This document shows positions 34,118 to 43,871 of a stretch of 64,000 nucleotides of DNA, piece by piece; within the stretch, counting starts at the first letter, position 1, and every line of letters begins with the position of its first letter. A program made the translations under genes and the position numbers. Source of the DNA: Sutcliffiella sp. FSL R7-0096 (GTDB lineage: Bacteria; Bacillota; Bacilli; Bacillales; Bacillaceae_I); contig NZ_CP152003.1 in the NCBI RefSeq assembly GCF_038595065.1, forward strand, positions 3,390,001-3,454,000, given 5' to 3'. The notes beneath the pieces were generated by a model that saw nothing but the letters and a program-made list of their open reading frames with translations, made no database searches and was not told where the DNA came from.

Positions 34118-34244
34118 CTATTCTTCACCGGCTCCATTCTACCACTTCAGCATGAATTTCTACCACTTTCGTACAAGGTTCTACCACTTCAGCATGAACT
34201 TCTACCACTTCCGCACAAGGTTCTACAACTTCAACAAAAATCAA
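34118..34244 (+). repeat. R3 21-bp tandem repeat array 1
   Basis: Five clear units with a 21-base period (unit starts CTACC or CTACA at 34139, 34160, 34181, 34202 and 34223), plus a degenerate one before. Consensus about TTCTACCACTTCAGCATGAA. Because 21 is a multiple of three, two frames show heptapeptide repeats, but no convincing gene start exists. It lies in the 391-base gap between the converging Mur ligase gene and valS; nothing else is seen there. Confidence 0.85.
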
Positions 34245-34372
34245 CTCACCACGCATTCTCATACCTCCGTCACCAGTCACCCCCAAAAAAACCCCACTTG
34301 CAACAAAAAAATCCCAAGCAACCTCCCCTCATTAAAGGACAGGCTACCCAGGATCTTTTCACCGAAAAGCAT

Positions 34373-37021
34373 TTACCCCTTCAACTCATCAATTCGAGCT
34401 TGAACAGCATCACGCTTTTCAACATAATCTTTTTCTTTCGCTTTTTCTTCTTCAATGACATTCGCAGGTGCCTTCGCAATGAATCCTTGGTTGGAAAGCT
34501 TCTTCTGAACGCGCTCCACTTCCTTATCAAGCTTCGCAAGCTCCTTGTTTAGACGGGAGATCTCTTCGTCAATGTTGATCAGCCCTTGCAGAGGAAGAAT
34601 TAATTCCGCACCAGTTACCACTGCTGTCATCGCCTTTTCGCCACCGTCCAATGCAACATCTGTTCCGATCAACAGCTCGCTTGGGTTACAGAAGCGTTCT
34701 AGGTAAGAACGGTTTCTTTCAAGTTTCCCTTCAATCTCAGAAGTTTTTGCTTTCACAAGCAATTTAACCTGTTTGCTCATTGGCGTGTTCACTTCTGCAC
34801 GAACGTTACGAACGCTGCGGATGATGTCCACTAGTAAACGCATATCCGATGCCGCTTCCTTGTCTGTCAATTCATCGCGAACTTCCGGCCATTTTGCAAG
34901 CGTGATGGACTCGCCTTCGTGAGGAAGCTGCTGCCAGATTTCCTCTGTGATGAATGGCATAAATGGATGCAACAGGCGCATTGTGTTATCCAATACGTAA
35001 GCCAAAATGGAGCGTGTTGTCTTTTTCGCCGCTTCATCTTCGCTGTACAATGGAATTTTCGCCATTTCGATATACCAGTCACAGAAATCATCCCAGATGA
35101 AGTTGTAAAGGGCACGGCCCACTTCACCGAACTCATATTTCTCAGCAAGCTTGGTCACTGTCTCAATTGTTTCGTTCAAACGAGTCAGGATCCACTTGTC
35201 TGCAACGGACTTCTCGCCGCTCAAATCGATATCCTCGAACTTCATGTCGCCCATGTTCATCAAGGCAAAACGGGATGCGTTCCAGATCTTGTTCGCAAAG
35301 TTCCAAGTCGACTCCACCTTTTCATAGCTGAAACGTAGGTCCTGACCTGGTGAGCTTCCTGTAGATAGGAAGTAACGTAGGGAATCCGCTCCGTACTTTT
35401 CGATAACTTCCATTGGATCCACACCATTACCAAGGGACTTACTCATTTTACGACCTTGCTCGTCACGAACCAGCCCATGGATGAGAACATCTTTAAATGG
35501 ACGCTCGCCAGTGAATTCAAGACCTTGGAATATCATACGGGATACCCAGAAGAAAATGATATCATACCCTGTTACTAAGGTACTTGTTGGATAGTAACGT
35601 TGGTAGTCCAGTGATTCTGTTTCTGGCCAGCCCATTGTAGAGAACGGCCATAATGCAGAACTGAACCATGTATCAAGTACGTCTGTATCCTGCTCCCAAT
35701 TTTCGATATCTTCCGGCGGGTTATGATCAACATGGATTTCTCCGGTTTCTTTGTTATACCAAGCCGGAATTCGGTGGCCCCACCATAGCTGACGGGAGAT
35801 ACACCAGTCGCGGATATTTTCCATCCAACGCATGTAAGTGTTCTCAAAGCGGTTTGGTACAAAGTTAACTTTGTCTTCTTGAGACTGAAGGTCAACTGCT
35901 TTGTCTGCAAGTGGTTGCATTTTAACGAACCATTGTGTGGAAAGATACGGCTCAACCACCGCTCCGCTTCGCTCACTGTGACCAACAGAATGCATGTGCT
36001 CTTCAATTTTGAAAAGGACGCCACTTTCTTGCAAGTCTTTTACAAGCTGCTTACGGCATTCAAAACGATCCATACCATTGTATTTGCCAGCTTTTTCGTT
36101 CATACTGCCGTCCTCGTGCATAACAAGGATGCGCTCTAGGTTATGACGGTTTCCGATTTCAAAGTCGTTCGGGTCATGGGCTGGGGTGATTTTCACGGCA
36201 CCGGAACCGAATTCCATGTCTACATAATCATCGGCAACAATTGGAATTTCACGGCCTGTGATAGGAAGTGTTACCATTTTTCCAATTAAGTGCTTGTAGC
36301 GCTCGTCTTCCGGATGAACCGCAACCGCTGTGTCTCCAAGCATTGTTTCAGGACGTGTTGTCGCAATTTCAATGGAACCGGACCCATCTGTTAGAGGGTA
36401 TCTCATATGATAGAAGGCACCTTGAACATCTTGGTGAATTACCTCGATATCAGAAAGAGCCGTCTTTGTTGCAGGATCCCAGTTGATGATGTATTCGCCA
36501 CGGTAGATTAAACCTTTTTTATAAAGCGTTACGAACACTTCATTAACTGCTTTGGATAGCCCTTCATCCAAAGTGAAGCGTTCGCGGCTGTAATCCAGGC
36601 CAAGACCTAGCTTTGACCATTGCTGGCGGATATGTTGCGCATACTCGTCTTTCCACTTCCACGCTTCTTCCATGAACTTTTCACGGCCAAGTTCATAACG
36701 ATTGATTCCTTGGTTACGAAGTTTCTCATCAACTTTAGCTTGAGTCGCGATTCCTGCGTGGTCCATTCCAGGTAACCATAGAACATCAAAGCCTTGCATG
36801 CGTTTCATGCGCGTGATGATGTCTTGTAGGGTGGTATCCCATGCGTGACCAAGGTGCAGGCGCCCTGTAACGTTTGGTGGCGGGATAACGATTGTGTATG
36901 GTGTTTTGTCATGGTCGTTCGTCGCTTCAAAAAAGCGGCCATCCAGCCAGTATTGATAACGATTTTTTTCGATTGTTTGTGGATCGTATTTAGTGGGAAG
37001 GTTTACTTCTTTCATTTCCAT
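34373..37021 (-). CDS. valS: Valyl-tRNA synthetase
   Basis: Class I aminoacyl-tRNA synthetase charging tRNA-Val. The 882-residue protein has the HIGH-type motif [16 protein letters not shown] near residue 45-60, the CP1 editing domain in the middle, KMSKS in [14 protein letters not shown] around residue 525, the anticodon-binding region, and a C-terminal coiled coil (last 65 residues, Lys/Glu-rich) typical of ValRS. ATG 37021 is chosen: AGGAGG precedes it by seven bases and [14 protein letters not shown] matches B. subtilis. It is regulated by a T-box leader, with an R2 repeat between leader and gene. Confidence 0.98.
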   Translation of the reverse strand: MEMKEVNLPTKYDPQTIEKNRYQYWLDGRFFEATNDHDKTPYTIVIPPPNVTGRLHLGHAWDTTLQDIITRMKRMQGFDVLWLPGMDHAGIATQAKVDEKLRNQGINRYELGREKFMEEAWKWKDEYAQHIRQQWSKLGLGLDYSRERFTLDEGLSKAVNEVFVTLYKKGLIYRGEYIINWDPATKTALSDIEVIHQDVQGAFYHMRYPLTDGSGSIEIATTRPETMLGDTAVAVHPEDERYKHLIGKMVTLPITGREIPIVADDYVDMEFGSGAVKITPAHDPNDFEIGNRHNLERILVMHEDGSMNEKAGKYNGMDRFECRKQLVKDLQESGVLFKIEEHMHSVGHSERSGAVVEPYLSTQWFVKMQPLADKAVDLQSQEDKVNFVPNRFENTYMRWMENIRDWCISRQLWWGHRIPAWYNKETGEIHVDHNPPEDIENWEQDTDVLDTWFSSALWPFSTMGWPETESLDYQRYYPTSTLVTGYDIIFFWVSRMIFQGLEFTGERPFKDVLIHGLVRDEQGRKMSKSLGNGVDPMEVIEKYGADSLRYFLSTGSSPGQDLRFSYEKVESTWNFANKIWNASRFALMNMGDMKFEDIDLSGEKSVADKWILTRLNETIETVTKLAEKYEFGEVGRALYNFIWDDFCDWYIEMAKIPLYSEDEAAKKTTRSILAYVLDNTMRLLHPFMPFITEEIWQQLPHEGESITLAKWPEVRDELTDKEAASDMRLLVDIIRSVRNVRAEVNTPMSKQVKLLVKAKTSEIEGKLERNRSYLERFCNPSELLIGTDVALDGGEKAMTAVVTGAELILPLQGLINIDEEISRLNKELAKLDKEVERVQKKLSNQGFIAKAPANVIEEEKAKEKDYVEKRDAVQARIDELKG

Positions 37022-37067
37022 CCTGATTCCTCCTATTCTCTTATAGAAAATGGTTCTGTATAGCACC

Positions 37068-37196
37068 GCTGTTGATTTCCGCGCCAGTCTTCGCTTTCCG
37101 TGGGGCGGTGTTTGAGCCTCCTAGGCTCCGCCTGTGGGGTCTCAAGTTTCCCGCTACCTCCCGCCGGAGTCTTCGCCTTTCGCTCCAATCACAAGC
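37068..37196 (+). repeat. R2 GC-rich palindromic element, copy e
   Basis: 129 bases bounded by GCTGTTGATT and AATCACAAGC, with CTTCGCTTTCCGTGGGGCGG, GAGCCTCCTAGGCTCC, GTGGGGTCTCAAG and CGGAGTCTTCGCC. It lies between the valS T-box terminator and the valS start codon, so it is transcribed as part of the valS 5' UTR. Confidence 0.85.
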
Positions 37197-37215
37197 TATG
37201 GAACTTCAAAACCAA

Positions 37216-37500
37216 AATAAAAAACTCCCTTCATCCAAATAAAAGGACGAAAGGAGTTAAGTTTCGCGGTACCACCTTTTTTTACAGGGTAAAAATAAAT
37301 ACACTATCCCCTGTACACTCAAATCTTTTAACGGCTCTCCACCGGTTTCAACTACTGAACAAACTGCGTTCGCTGAAACTACTCGAGGGCGACCTTCCAA
37401 TCCGACTTTCCTGAGAAACCTTTCAGCTGATGGTTTCCCTCTCTAAAGGAGCCAGGCATTGTACTCTTCCCTGTCACTGTATTTTATCGTTATCTTATTA
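37216..37500 (-). promoter_or_regulatory. T-box riboswitch leader of valS
   Basis: The conserved T-box antiterminator sequence GGTGGTACCGCG is present on the minus strand (37265-37276). It is followed by a strong terminator (AACTCCTTTCGTCC/GGATGAAGGGAGTT then Ts, 37217-37258). About 230 bases of structured stem I sequence lie upstream. Uncharged tRNA-Val is expected to stabilise the antiterminator. I could not identify the Val specifier codon with certainty. Confidence 0.9.
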
Positions 37501-37507
37501 CCTTACT

Positions 37508-37537
37508 ATGTTACATAAAGGATATGCTAATAGTCAA
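37508..37537 (-). promoter_or_regulatory. Promoter of the valS T-box transcript
   Basis: Minus strand: -35 TTGACT (37532-37537), 18-base spacer and -10 TAACAT (37508-37513), placing the transcript start close to the upstream end of the T-box leader. Confidence 0.6.
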
Positions 37538-37669
37538 TAAGCTTCTCCAATTTTTTATTAAGTTATGCACAAATTTAAATATTTGTTCCGAATTGGGCAC
37601 TATTTTCCGCTCGTAATCATATCTTAGGTATATATACTTCGAGAATAGTGTGCTTAAAGGAGGTACCTT

Positions 37670-37858
37670 ATGCGGAAATACAACCCCTATTCCTTGCCGC
37701 CTTGGCTGAGACAGGTTCGAGGTGTATGTGCGCAATTCATTATTCCTATTTGTGTGTTTCAGGGAATACGTACCATCTTTCTTCCCACAACCTTTGACGT
37801 TCTGATTTTGGCCATTTGCATTGTCATCGCCATCTGTTTTCATTTGGAATGGATTTAG
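37670..37858 (+). CDS. Small membrane protein of unknown function
   Basis: A 62-residue protein with a polar N-terminus (MRKYNPYSLPPWLRQVRGV) and hydrophobic segments at about 20-35 and 42-59 (FDVLILAICIVIAICFHL). A perfect AAAGGAGG six bases before the ATG and a strong terminator right after the stop support a real gene. It is on the plus strand between ysxE and valS, surrounded by minus-strand genes. I do not recognise a function; a similarly small gene of unknown role near valS or ysxE occurs in some Bacillus genomes (inference from memory). Confidence 0.75.
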   Translation: MRKYNPYSLPPWLRQVRGVCAQFIIPICVFQGIRTIFLPTTFDVLILAICIVIAICFHLEWI

Positions 37859-37866
37859 TTCATTCT

Positions 37867-37897
37867 AAAACTGCCGCATAATTTGTGGCAGTTTTTT
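37867..37897 (+). terminator. Terminator of the small membrane protein gene
   Basis: Stem AAACTGCC/GGCAGTTT with an AT-rich loop, then six Ts on the plus strand. Confidence 0.82.
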
Positions 37898-37926
37898 ATT
37901 ACATGAAGTCTTCACCACTGAAAAAA

Positions 37927-37961
37927 ACAAGGCCCAACCCAGCTTAACTGGTTTGGGCCTC
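37927..37961 (-). terminator. Terminator overlapping the ysxE stop
   Basis: Stem AGGCCCAAACCAGTT/CTGGGTTGGGCCT, followed by TTGTTTTTTT on the minus strand. The 5' arm lies inside the last codons of ysxE. Confidence 0.82.
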
Positions 37962-38984
37962 TTTGCTTTTGTTTTGTTCCTCAATTTGATTGATCCTGCC
38001 TGCCACATATTCTATATTTTTAGCTAGCCAATAGCTTCCCTGAATCCTTTTTACTAATTCCCGTTCTGATAATGAACGCCTTTGGTTGGGATTTGATGGC
38101 TGTTGAAACTGCTCGACCGCCTGCATGAAGGAAGCGGGATGTGAGAGATAGCTGAGCGTCAAGTCCTTTTCATATGGTTGCAAACTGAATCCTTTTTGAT
38201 ATTCATAGAACCATTCAATACAATCGTCACAGAAAAGCGGATAGGTCCTTAAATATCGATGATAAAAAGAGATGATGTCGTTTGCTGGTGCTGCTTGCTT
38301 TGCCCGCTCCCAGCTTATGAAGTAGCCCCTTCCCTCGGTATCCTTTACGAAATGGTGAAATGATACCCTCCCATGGGTCATGGCCACGCGATGTTTCTTC
38401 GTCTCCTTTACTGCCTCTTGCCAGTTTTCTAGCTTTTGCAGTGAAAATTTCTGGGCAAGCGAAATTTCATGAGCATACGTGCACACCTGAAGCTCAAATG
38501 GCGACATATATAGCTTTTTTTCGCATACATCCACAAATTTCTCTAGGTCCTGCTGCTCTTTTGTCCACTTTTCAGAAACCCGGTTATAGAAGCTGGTTAT
38601 TTCCTCTTCCGGGTACTCTTTCTCTTGCACTGTCATGCTGTGGAGCTTGGCAAGCTCTTTGAACATCAAGCTGTCCTTGAAATCCAGTTCCCTTTCTTCC
38701 GTATCTTCTATCCATGGCATCAAGTAGTAGGCGTCATTATAACTTTCTATAAAATAATAGCCCTGCCTTGTTTGATAGATTGGTACAACCGTCTTGATGC
38801 CCTTTTGAAAGAGGGAATGGATATTCCTAAACAGCGGATAGGCATGATCCTTCCTAATTTTCTTCAATGCAAAAGCACCATTCTTCGTGGCGATTCTCCA
38901 TACTCCACCATGCTGTTCCACGAATTCCGGTATTATGCCATATTGATATACCAACTCTTCGACGCTTTGCTCATTCGTCTGCAT
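37944..38984 (-). CDS. ysxE: YsxE, CotS-family spore coat protein
   Basis: A 346-residue protein of the CotS/YsxE family, which has an aminoglycoside-phosphotransferase-like kinase fold and belongs to the spore coat. Visible parts: GGVWRIATKNGAFALKKI (nucleotide-lysine region), YYLMPWIEDTEERELD, VAMTHGRVSFHHFV, the equivalent of the catalytic loop (HG.V...HF), and SWERAKQAAPANDIISFYHR. In B. subtilis ysxE lies next to spoVID, as here, and the product depends on SpoVID for coat localisation. It is 100 bases downstream of spoVID. Confidence 0.92.
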   Translation of the reverse strand: MQTNEQSVEELVYQYGIIPEFVEQHGGVWRIATKNGAFALKKIRKDHAYPLFRNIHSLFQKGIKTVVPIYQTRQGYYFIESYNDAYYLMPWIEDTEERELDFKDSLMFKELAKLHSMTVQEKEYPEEEITSFYNRVSEKWTKEQQDLEKFVDVCEKKLYMSPFELQVCTYAHEISLAQKFSLQKLENWQEAVKETKKHRVAMTHGRVSFHHFVKDTEGRGYFISWERAKQAAPANDIISFYHRYLRTYPLFCDDCIEWFYEYQKGFSLQPYEKDLTLSYLSHPASFMQAVEQFQQPSNPNQRRSLSERELVKRIQGSYWLAKNIEYVAGRINQIEEQNKSKEAQTS

Positions 38985-39084
38985 AGCGATAACTCACTTC
39001 CGTTGTGATTTTTTATTAGGTGATCATAGGTAAAAAAGAAGTGAGAAAGGTAACACCTCCCTCACATTCCTCTTCAGCCGGTTA

Positions 39085-40344
39085 TTAACTTTTAGAGGAA
39101 GCCTTTACCGGAATATAAAGTAACTGTCCTTCATTGATATGATCATCCGTTGAAAGCCTGTTGACCCGGATCAACTGTTGAATACTCACATCATATCGCT
39201 CCGCAATATGATCCATCGATTCTCCCTGTTGAACGATACAAATTTTCAGCTTTGTGAAATCTTCTCCCCCATCATCAGCGAAAATCTTGGTCAGGGATAA
39301 ATCATTTTCATCTCTGGGTTCATCGGAAGTATTGGCTGTCTCATGCTGCTGGGCCTCTGCAACAGCTTGTTGACCTTTTCGTTTATCTAAGAAGGAAACA
39401 ACATTTGATGTTTCTTCTTCGGTTTGGTCGTTTTTACTGGCATGCAAGGAATGCAACGGTGCATAGGCATCTTCCGCTTTATCTTGGTAAATAAAGTCGG
39501 CAGGGTTATATGGCGCTTCTTCCTCGGTCGCAGGAGGTTTTCTTGCCTCCACCTCAAAAGGTGCATACTCTCCATCATCGTCATAGTTGTATTGCATGCT
39601 TCCATCAATTTCATGCTGATTGAGGATTTCCTCTTCCTCATCTTCTTCCGTATAGTACTTGTAGGTATCCTCTTCGTATTCATTATCGGTGTTGGCACTG
39701 CGATACATCGGTTCGTACTCGAATACCTCTTCTTCCTGTTCTTCTACTACTTCTACTACTTCTACTACTTCCTCTTCTACTTCCTCCTGCTCGTAAGAAT
39801 CTTCCTCGTTTTGAACATTTTGTGAAGCGTATGCTTCTTCATGATCCCTATTCGGTTCCACTTCATACACTTCTTCCTGCTCCTCTTCCCAAGCGGGACT
39901 GCTTTGTTGATGGCCATAGATGCCGGAGATGGACAGCTCTGCATCCAGTTGCAGGCAGCCACGAGTCGGGACACTGTAATCGAATGACTCGATTGCTACG
40001 TAAATGTCGTCCAGGCTCTGAATCCTGTTTTTCGGTATCGTAATATCCACCGGAAAACGATGATGCAAGGCGCAGACTCCATCCTCCCGCTCCTCTACTT
40101 CCTGCACGACACGGGCTTGTGGATGATACTCCTCTTCCTCGGCTTCCGCTCCTGCTTCTGCGTTTACTTGGTATTCTCCTGTTAATAATAAAGCTCCCCG
40201 TATGGAAACATATTGGTCCTGCTCATAAATTTGTATATCTGGATCTAACGCAATGGAGATGAGCTCAGATACTTCCTGTCCCTTTTGAAACCATATTGAT
40301 TCCTCTACTGAAAACCGCAAGCACGATTGTTGTTCTGAAGACAA
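39085..40344 (-). CDS. spoVID: SpoVID spore coat encasement protein
   Basis: SpoVID drives the coat from one pole around the forespore and recruits SafA. The 419-residue protein has a conserved N-terminal domain (SCLRFSVEESIWFQKGQEVS, PVDITIPKNRIQSLDDIYVA), a long, very acidic middle (about 150-330, mostly Glu/Asp/Tyr), and a C-terminal LysM domain (CIVQQGESMDHIAERYDVS, HINEGQLLYIPV). The start is TTG at 40344, since AAAGGAGG lies seven bases upstream; the longer reading begins inside that site. Expressed in the mother cell in B. subtilis. Confidence 0.93.
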   Translation of the reverse strand: MSSEQQSCLRFSVEESIWFQKGQEVSELISIALDPDIQIYEQDQYVSIRGALLLTGEYQVNAEAGAEAEEEEYHPQARVVQEVEEREDGVCALHHRFPVDITIPKNRIQSLDDIYVAIESFDYSVPTRGCLQLDAELSISGIYGHQQSSPAWEEEQEEVYEVEPNRDHEEAYASQNVQNEEDSYEQEEVEEEVVEVVEVVEEQEEEVFEYEPMYRSANTDNEYEEDTYKYYTEEDEEEEILNQHEIDGSMQYNYDDDGEYAPFEVEARKPPATEEEAPYNPADFIYQDKAEDAYAPLHSLHASKNDQTEEETSNVVSFLDKRKGQQAVAEAQQHETANTSDEPRDENDLSLTKIFADDGGEDFTKLKICIVQQGESMDHIAERYDVSIQQLIRVNRLSTDDHINEGQLLYIPVKASSKS

Positions 40345-40471
40345 AGGGGTTCCTCCTTTCACACCTAAAAAAATTTACTATATCAATAAAGATGTATGAT
40401 TGGATGGAGGGGATTATGAATAAAATGGTGAGATTATTCATTTGTTGATTTTAATTGGGTTCGCCTTGGGG

Positions 40472-40612
40472 GCAAGTGGTAGAACATTGATGTCAAGTGG
40501 TAGAACATTCAGCGGAAGTAGTAGAACATTGATGTCAAGTGGTAGAACATTTGCCTGAAGTGGTGGAATAAAAATCAGAAGTTGTAGAATCAAGCCCGGG
40601 AAGTGGAGAAGT
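40472..40612 (-). repeat. R3 21-bp tandem repeat array 2
   Basis: Seven units at exact 21-base spacing (TAGAAC or variants at 40480, 40501, 40522, 40543, 40564, 40585 and 40606). The unit is about AAGTGGTAGAACATTGATGTC, the reverse complement of the array at 34.1 kb in its TTCTACCACTT core. Degeneracy increases toward 40612. It lies in the 435-base gap between spoVID and hemL, which otherwise holds only the hem terminator. Confidence 0.87.
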
Positions 40613-40721
40613 ACCCAAGTGAAGTTAAGAACTCTCTTGGAATTCAAGGAGTTGGCCCACTTCTAAAATATGAAGTAACCCCATGAAATAGTCCTCACCC
40701 CCTCGTAAAACCAGTAACCAC

Positions 40722-40753
40722 AAAAAGCCCGTCCCAATAGCTTGGGGCGGGCA
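40722..40753 (-). terminator. Terminator of the hem operon
   Basis: Stem GCCCGCCCC/GGGACGGGC on the minus strand, then five Ts, just after hemL. Confidence 0.87.
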
Positions 40754-40779
40754 TCATTACTATAATTATTAAATGCTTA

Positions 40780-42066
40780 TCACTTAATCGCTGCAAACGA
40801 CTTTTCAATAGCATCTAATGTTTTCTCGATATCTTCATCGGTGTGTGCTGTGGATAAGAACAATCCTTCAAACTGGGACGGCGGCAAGAATACGCCGTTG
40901 TTCGCCATTTCACGGAAGAACTTCGCGAAATACCCCAAGTCAGATGACTTCGCCACATCATAGTTCACAACTTCCTCACTATTAAAGAAGAAACCGATCA
41001 TGGAACCGGCCCGGTTCACTGAAACAGGAACATTGTATTTCTCGCCGAGTGCCACAATACCTTCCTCTAAACGGTCCGCTTTCTTGGCAAACTCTTTATA
41101 TGTTTCCGGAGTCAACTGCGCCAATGTTTCATATCCAGCTGTCATTGCAAGAGGGTTACCGGATAATGTTCCAGCCTGGTAGATTGGCCCGCTCGGAGCG
41201 ATCTGTGCCATGATTTCCGCTTTCCCACCGTATGCTCCAACAGGAAGGCCTCCACCGATAACTTTTCCAAGGCACGTTAAGTCAGGTGTTACACCGTAGT
41301 ACCCTTGTGCACAATGGTAATCTACACGGAATCCGGTCATAACCTCGTCAAAAATCAATACTGCACCATATTCAGTCGTCACATCACGCAATCCTTCCAA
41401 GAATCCGGGCTGCGGCGGGACTACTCCCATGTTTCCAGCTACAGGCTCGACTATGACTCCGGCGATATCGTCCCCGAACTCCTTGAATGCATAACGGATG
41501 CTTTCCATGTCATTGTAAGGAACGGTAATCGTGTTTTGCGCGACACCTTCTGGAACACCAGGGCTATCAGGCAAACCTAATGTAGCCACACCAGAACCCG
41601 CTTTAATCAAAAGGGAATCCCCGTGGCCGTGGTAGCAACCTTCAAACTTAACAATTTTGTTGCGTCCTGTATAGCCGCGTGCCAAACGGAGTGCACTCAT
41701 CGTTGCTTCTGTCCCGGAGCTTACCATACGAACCACTTCGATGGAAGGAACGCGATCAATCACAAGTTTTGCCAACTCGTTTTCAATCAATGTAGGAGCA
41801 CCGAAGCTTGTCCCTGATTCCGTCACCTTTTTGATGCCTTCCACTACGCGATCATTGGAGTGTCCGTGAATTAGTGGTCCCCAAGAAAGTACGTAATCTA
41901 TGTATTCATTTCCATCTACATCGTAGATCTTGGATCCTTTTCCACGTTCCATAAAGATTGGGTCCATGTCCACTGATTTAAACGCGCGAACAGGGCTGTT
42001 TACCCCGCCTGGCATCAGTTTTGACGCTTCTACAAAAGCTTCTTTAGACTTTTCATAACTTCTCAT
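40780..42066 (-). CDS. hemL: Glutamate-1-semialdehyde 2,1-aminomutase
   Basis: HemL converts glutamate 1-semialdehyde to 5-aminolevulinate with pyridoxal phosphate. The 428-residue protein has [62 protein letters not shown] and the cofactor lysine in [17 protein letters not shown]. Last gene of hemAXCDBL, followed by a terminator; 76 bases separate it from hemB. Confidence 0.98.
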   Translation of the reverse strand: MRSYEKSKEAFVEASKLMPGGVNSPVRAFKSVDMDPIFMERGKGSKIYDVDGNEYIDYVLSWGPLIHGHSNDRVVEGIKKVTESGTSFGAPTLIENELAKLVIDRVPSIEVVRMVSSGTEATMSALRLARGYTGRNKIVKFEGCYHGHGDSLLIKAGSGVATLGLPDSPGVPEGVAQNTITVPYNDMESIRYAFKEFGDDIAGVIVEPVAGNMGVVPPQPGFLEGLRDVTTEYGAVLIFDEVMTGFRVDYHCAQGYYGVTPDLTCLGKVIGGGLPVGAYGGKAEIMAQIAPSGPIYQAGTLSGNPLAMTAGYETLAQLTPETYKEFAKKADRLEEGIVALGEKYNVPVSVNRAGSMIGFFFNSEEVVNYDVAKSSDLGYFAKFFREMANNGVFLPPSQFEGLFLSTAHTDEDIEKTLDAIEKSFAAIK

Positions 42067-42142
42067 TCTTCTATCATCCTTTCTTTTGCACGAATGGATT
42101 GCATCTTGCTTAATATTGTTTAATCGCGGCAGTTCTAACTAA

Positions 42143-43123
42143 TCACTTCTCGTCCAACCAGCGAGCCACATCTTTCGCATAGTACGTAATGATGAGATCT
42201 ACACCTGCACGCTTCATGCCAATCAGCTTTTCCATCACGATTTCCCGCTCATTGATCCAGCCGTTCATGGCAGCTGCTTTGATCATGGAATATTCCCCAC
42301 TCACATTGTAGGCAACAACCGGCACGTTAAAGTTATTCTTCACATCACGGATGATATCCAAGTATGCCATAGCAGGCTTTACAATCAGGAAGTCCGCTCC
42401 TTCAAGCATATCCGATTCCGCCTCTCGAAGAGCCTCTTGACGGTTTGCCGGATCCATTTGGTAGGTTTTTCTGTCCCCGAATTGTGGAGAGCTGTGTGCT
42501 GCATCACGGAAGGGTCCGTAGAATGCGGAGGAATACTTGACTGCATAAGACATGATTGGAACATCTTCAAAGCCGTTCTCATCCAACCCTGCACGGATTG
42601 CAGCCACAAACCCGTCCATCATATTGGATGGTGCAATGATGTCCGCCCCTGCACGCGCTTGGCTGACAGCAGTGCGTGCCAAAAGGTCCAGTGTCGGGTC
42701 GTTTAAGATCTTGCCTTCTTCCACGATTCCACAGTGCCCGTGAGAAGTGTATTGGCATAGACAAGTATCAGCAATCACTACAAGCTCAGGAAAGTGTACT
42801 TTAATCTGGGTGATTGCCTGTTGAACAATCCCATGCTCGTGATAAGCCTGTGTCCCCACTTCATCCTTCTCTTTTGGTACACCGAATACAATAACTGATT
42901 TAATGCCAAGTTCTGAAACCTCTGCCATTTCCGCATTCAGTAGGTCAAGAGATATATGGTACACCCCTGGCATGGAAGGTACTTCATTTCTGATATTTTC
43001 TCCTTCGACCACAAAAATAGGATAAATGAAGTCTTCCTTATGTAGGTATGTTTCACGCACCAATGAGCGCATGTTATCGGAATTTCTTAATCTGCGATGA
43101 CGGTTGAATTGCAAGTCTTTCAT
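42143..43123 (-). CDS. hemB: Porphobilinogen synthase
   Basis: HemB condenses two 5-aminolevulinates into porphobilinogen. The 326-residue protein has the metal-binding cysteine cluster [17 protein letters not shown], the Schiff-base lysines in [18 protein letters not shown] and [14 protein letters not shown], and the N-terminal [16 protein letters not shown]. It begins one base after hemD ends, so the two are coupled. Confidence 0.98.
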   Translation of the reverse strand: MKDLQFNRHRRLRNSDNMRSLVRETYLHKEDFIYPIFVVEGENIRNEVPSMPGVYHISLDLLNAEMAEVSELGIKSVIVFGVPKEKDEVGTQAYHEHGIVQQAITQIKVHFPELVVIADTCLCQYTSHGHCGIVEEGKILNDPTLDLLARTAVSQARAGADIIAPSNMMDGFVAAIRAGLDENGFEDVPIMSYAVKYSSAFYGPFRDAAHSSPQFGDRKTYQMDPANRQEALREAESDMLEGADFLIVKPAMAYLDIIRDVKNNFNVPVVAYNVSGEYSMIKAAAMNGWINEREIVMEKLIGMKRAGVDLIITYYAKDVARWLDEK

Positions 43124-43124
43124 A

Positions 43125-43871
43125 TTATGTATCCTCCTTTTGAAAATATTGCACGATTTCTTCTAGCAGGCCATCCATGGTGTATTCTGCAGGACTGATA
43201 GACACCATGACACCTGCCTGTTCTGCAGCCTGTCTTGTAATGGGACCTATTGTTGCTACAGGTCCGTCTGGAAGGCCGAACAATTCAATGTAATTATGTA
43301 TCGTGGAAGGACTGGTAAACGTGTAAAGGTCCACTTGTCCACCTTTCAATACGGTCATTTCCTTTTTCTCTGGTACACGGAGCTTATTTTCATAAACCAC
43401 TATCTGCTTAACATTGTACCCTATTCTCCCTAGTTCTTCACGTAAAAGCGGTCGGGCCAGATTCCCTTGAATCAATAAAATGGACGTAGGGTCCATTGCT
43501 TTGAAACTGTCCACAAGGTCTTCGGCAGAAAATCGCTTAGGAATCATGTCCACGTTATACCCCAAAGCTTCCAATGCTTCTTTCGTTTTAGCCCCGACCG
43601 CTGCTATACGGTTTGGCAACTTCCCCTGATAAAGCTCAAAGAAATACTTCACACCATTGACACTCGTGAAAACAATCCAGTCATAAAGGGGCAGGCTCTT
43701 TTCAATCTCCGTTGAAACATGTACACTTTCGGAAACCCGCTGAAATTGAATAAGAGGGACTTCTAGCGAGGTCCCTCCGAGCGCTTCAATCTGCGTGGAA
43801 AAGTACCTTGTCTGCTCTTTGCTTCTTGAAATAAGAATGCGTTTATCGGCTAAAGGCAAAGTACGTTTCAT
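43125..43871 (-). CDS. hemD: Uroporphyrinogen-III synthase
   Basis: HemD cyclises hydroxymethylbilane with inversion of ring D. The 248-residue protein is poorly conserved as usual; [37 protein letters not shown] and [16 protein letters not shown] fit the two-domain family. It shares one base with hemC (start and stop overlap) and sits in the conserved hemAXCDBL order, which supports the call. Confidence 0.95.
   Translation of the reverse strand: MKRTLPLADKRILISRSKEQTRYFSTQIEALGGTSLEVPLIQFQRVSESVHVSTEIEKSLPLYDWIVFTSVNGVKYFFELYQGKLPNRIAAVGAKTKEALEALGYNVDMIPKRFSAEDLVDSFKAMDPTSILLIQGNLARPLLREELGRIGYNVKQIVVYENKLRVPEKKEMTVLKGGQVDLYTFTSPSTIHNYIELFGLPDGPVATIGPITRQAAEQAGVMVSISPAEYTMDGLLEEIVQYFQKEDT

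Noticed and set aside
34044-34403. Open frame with FYHFSMN/FYHFRTR heptad repeats on the plus strand
   Set aside because: It is produced by the 21-bp R3 array, which opens several frames at once. There is no ribosome binding site and it overlaps the end of valS on the other strand.
40472-40612. CRISPR array
   Set aside because: Units are 21 bp and contiguous, with no repeat/spacer alternation and no cas genes nearby.
40438-40647. Open frame with VLPLDIN-type repeats on the minus strand
   Set aside because: Also a by-product of R3. It starts at a TTG without a ribosome binding site, and the repeats diverge at all codon positions.
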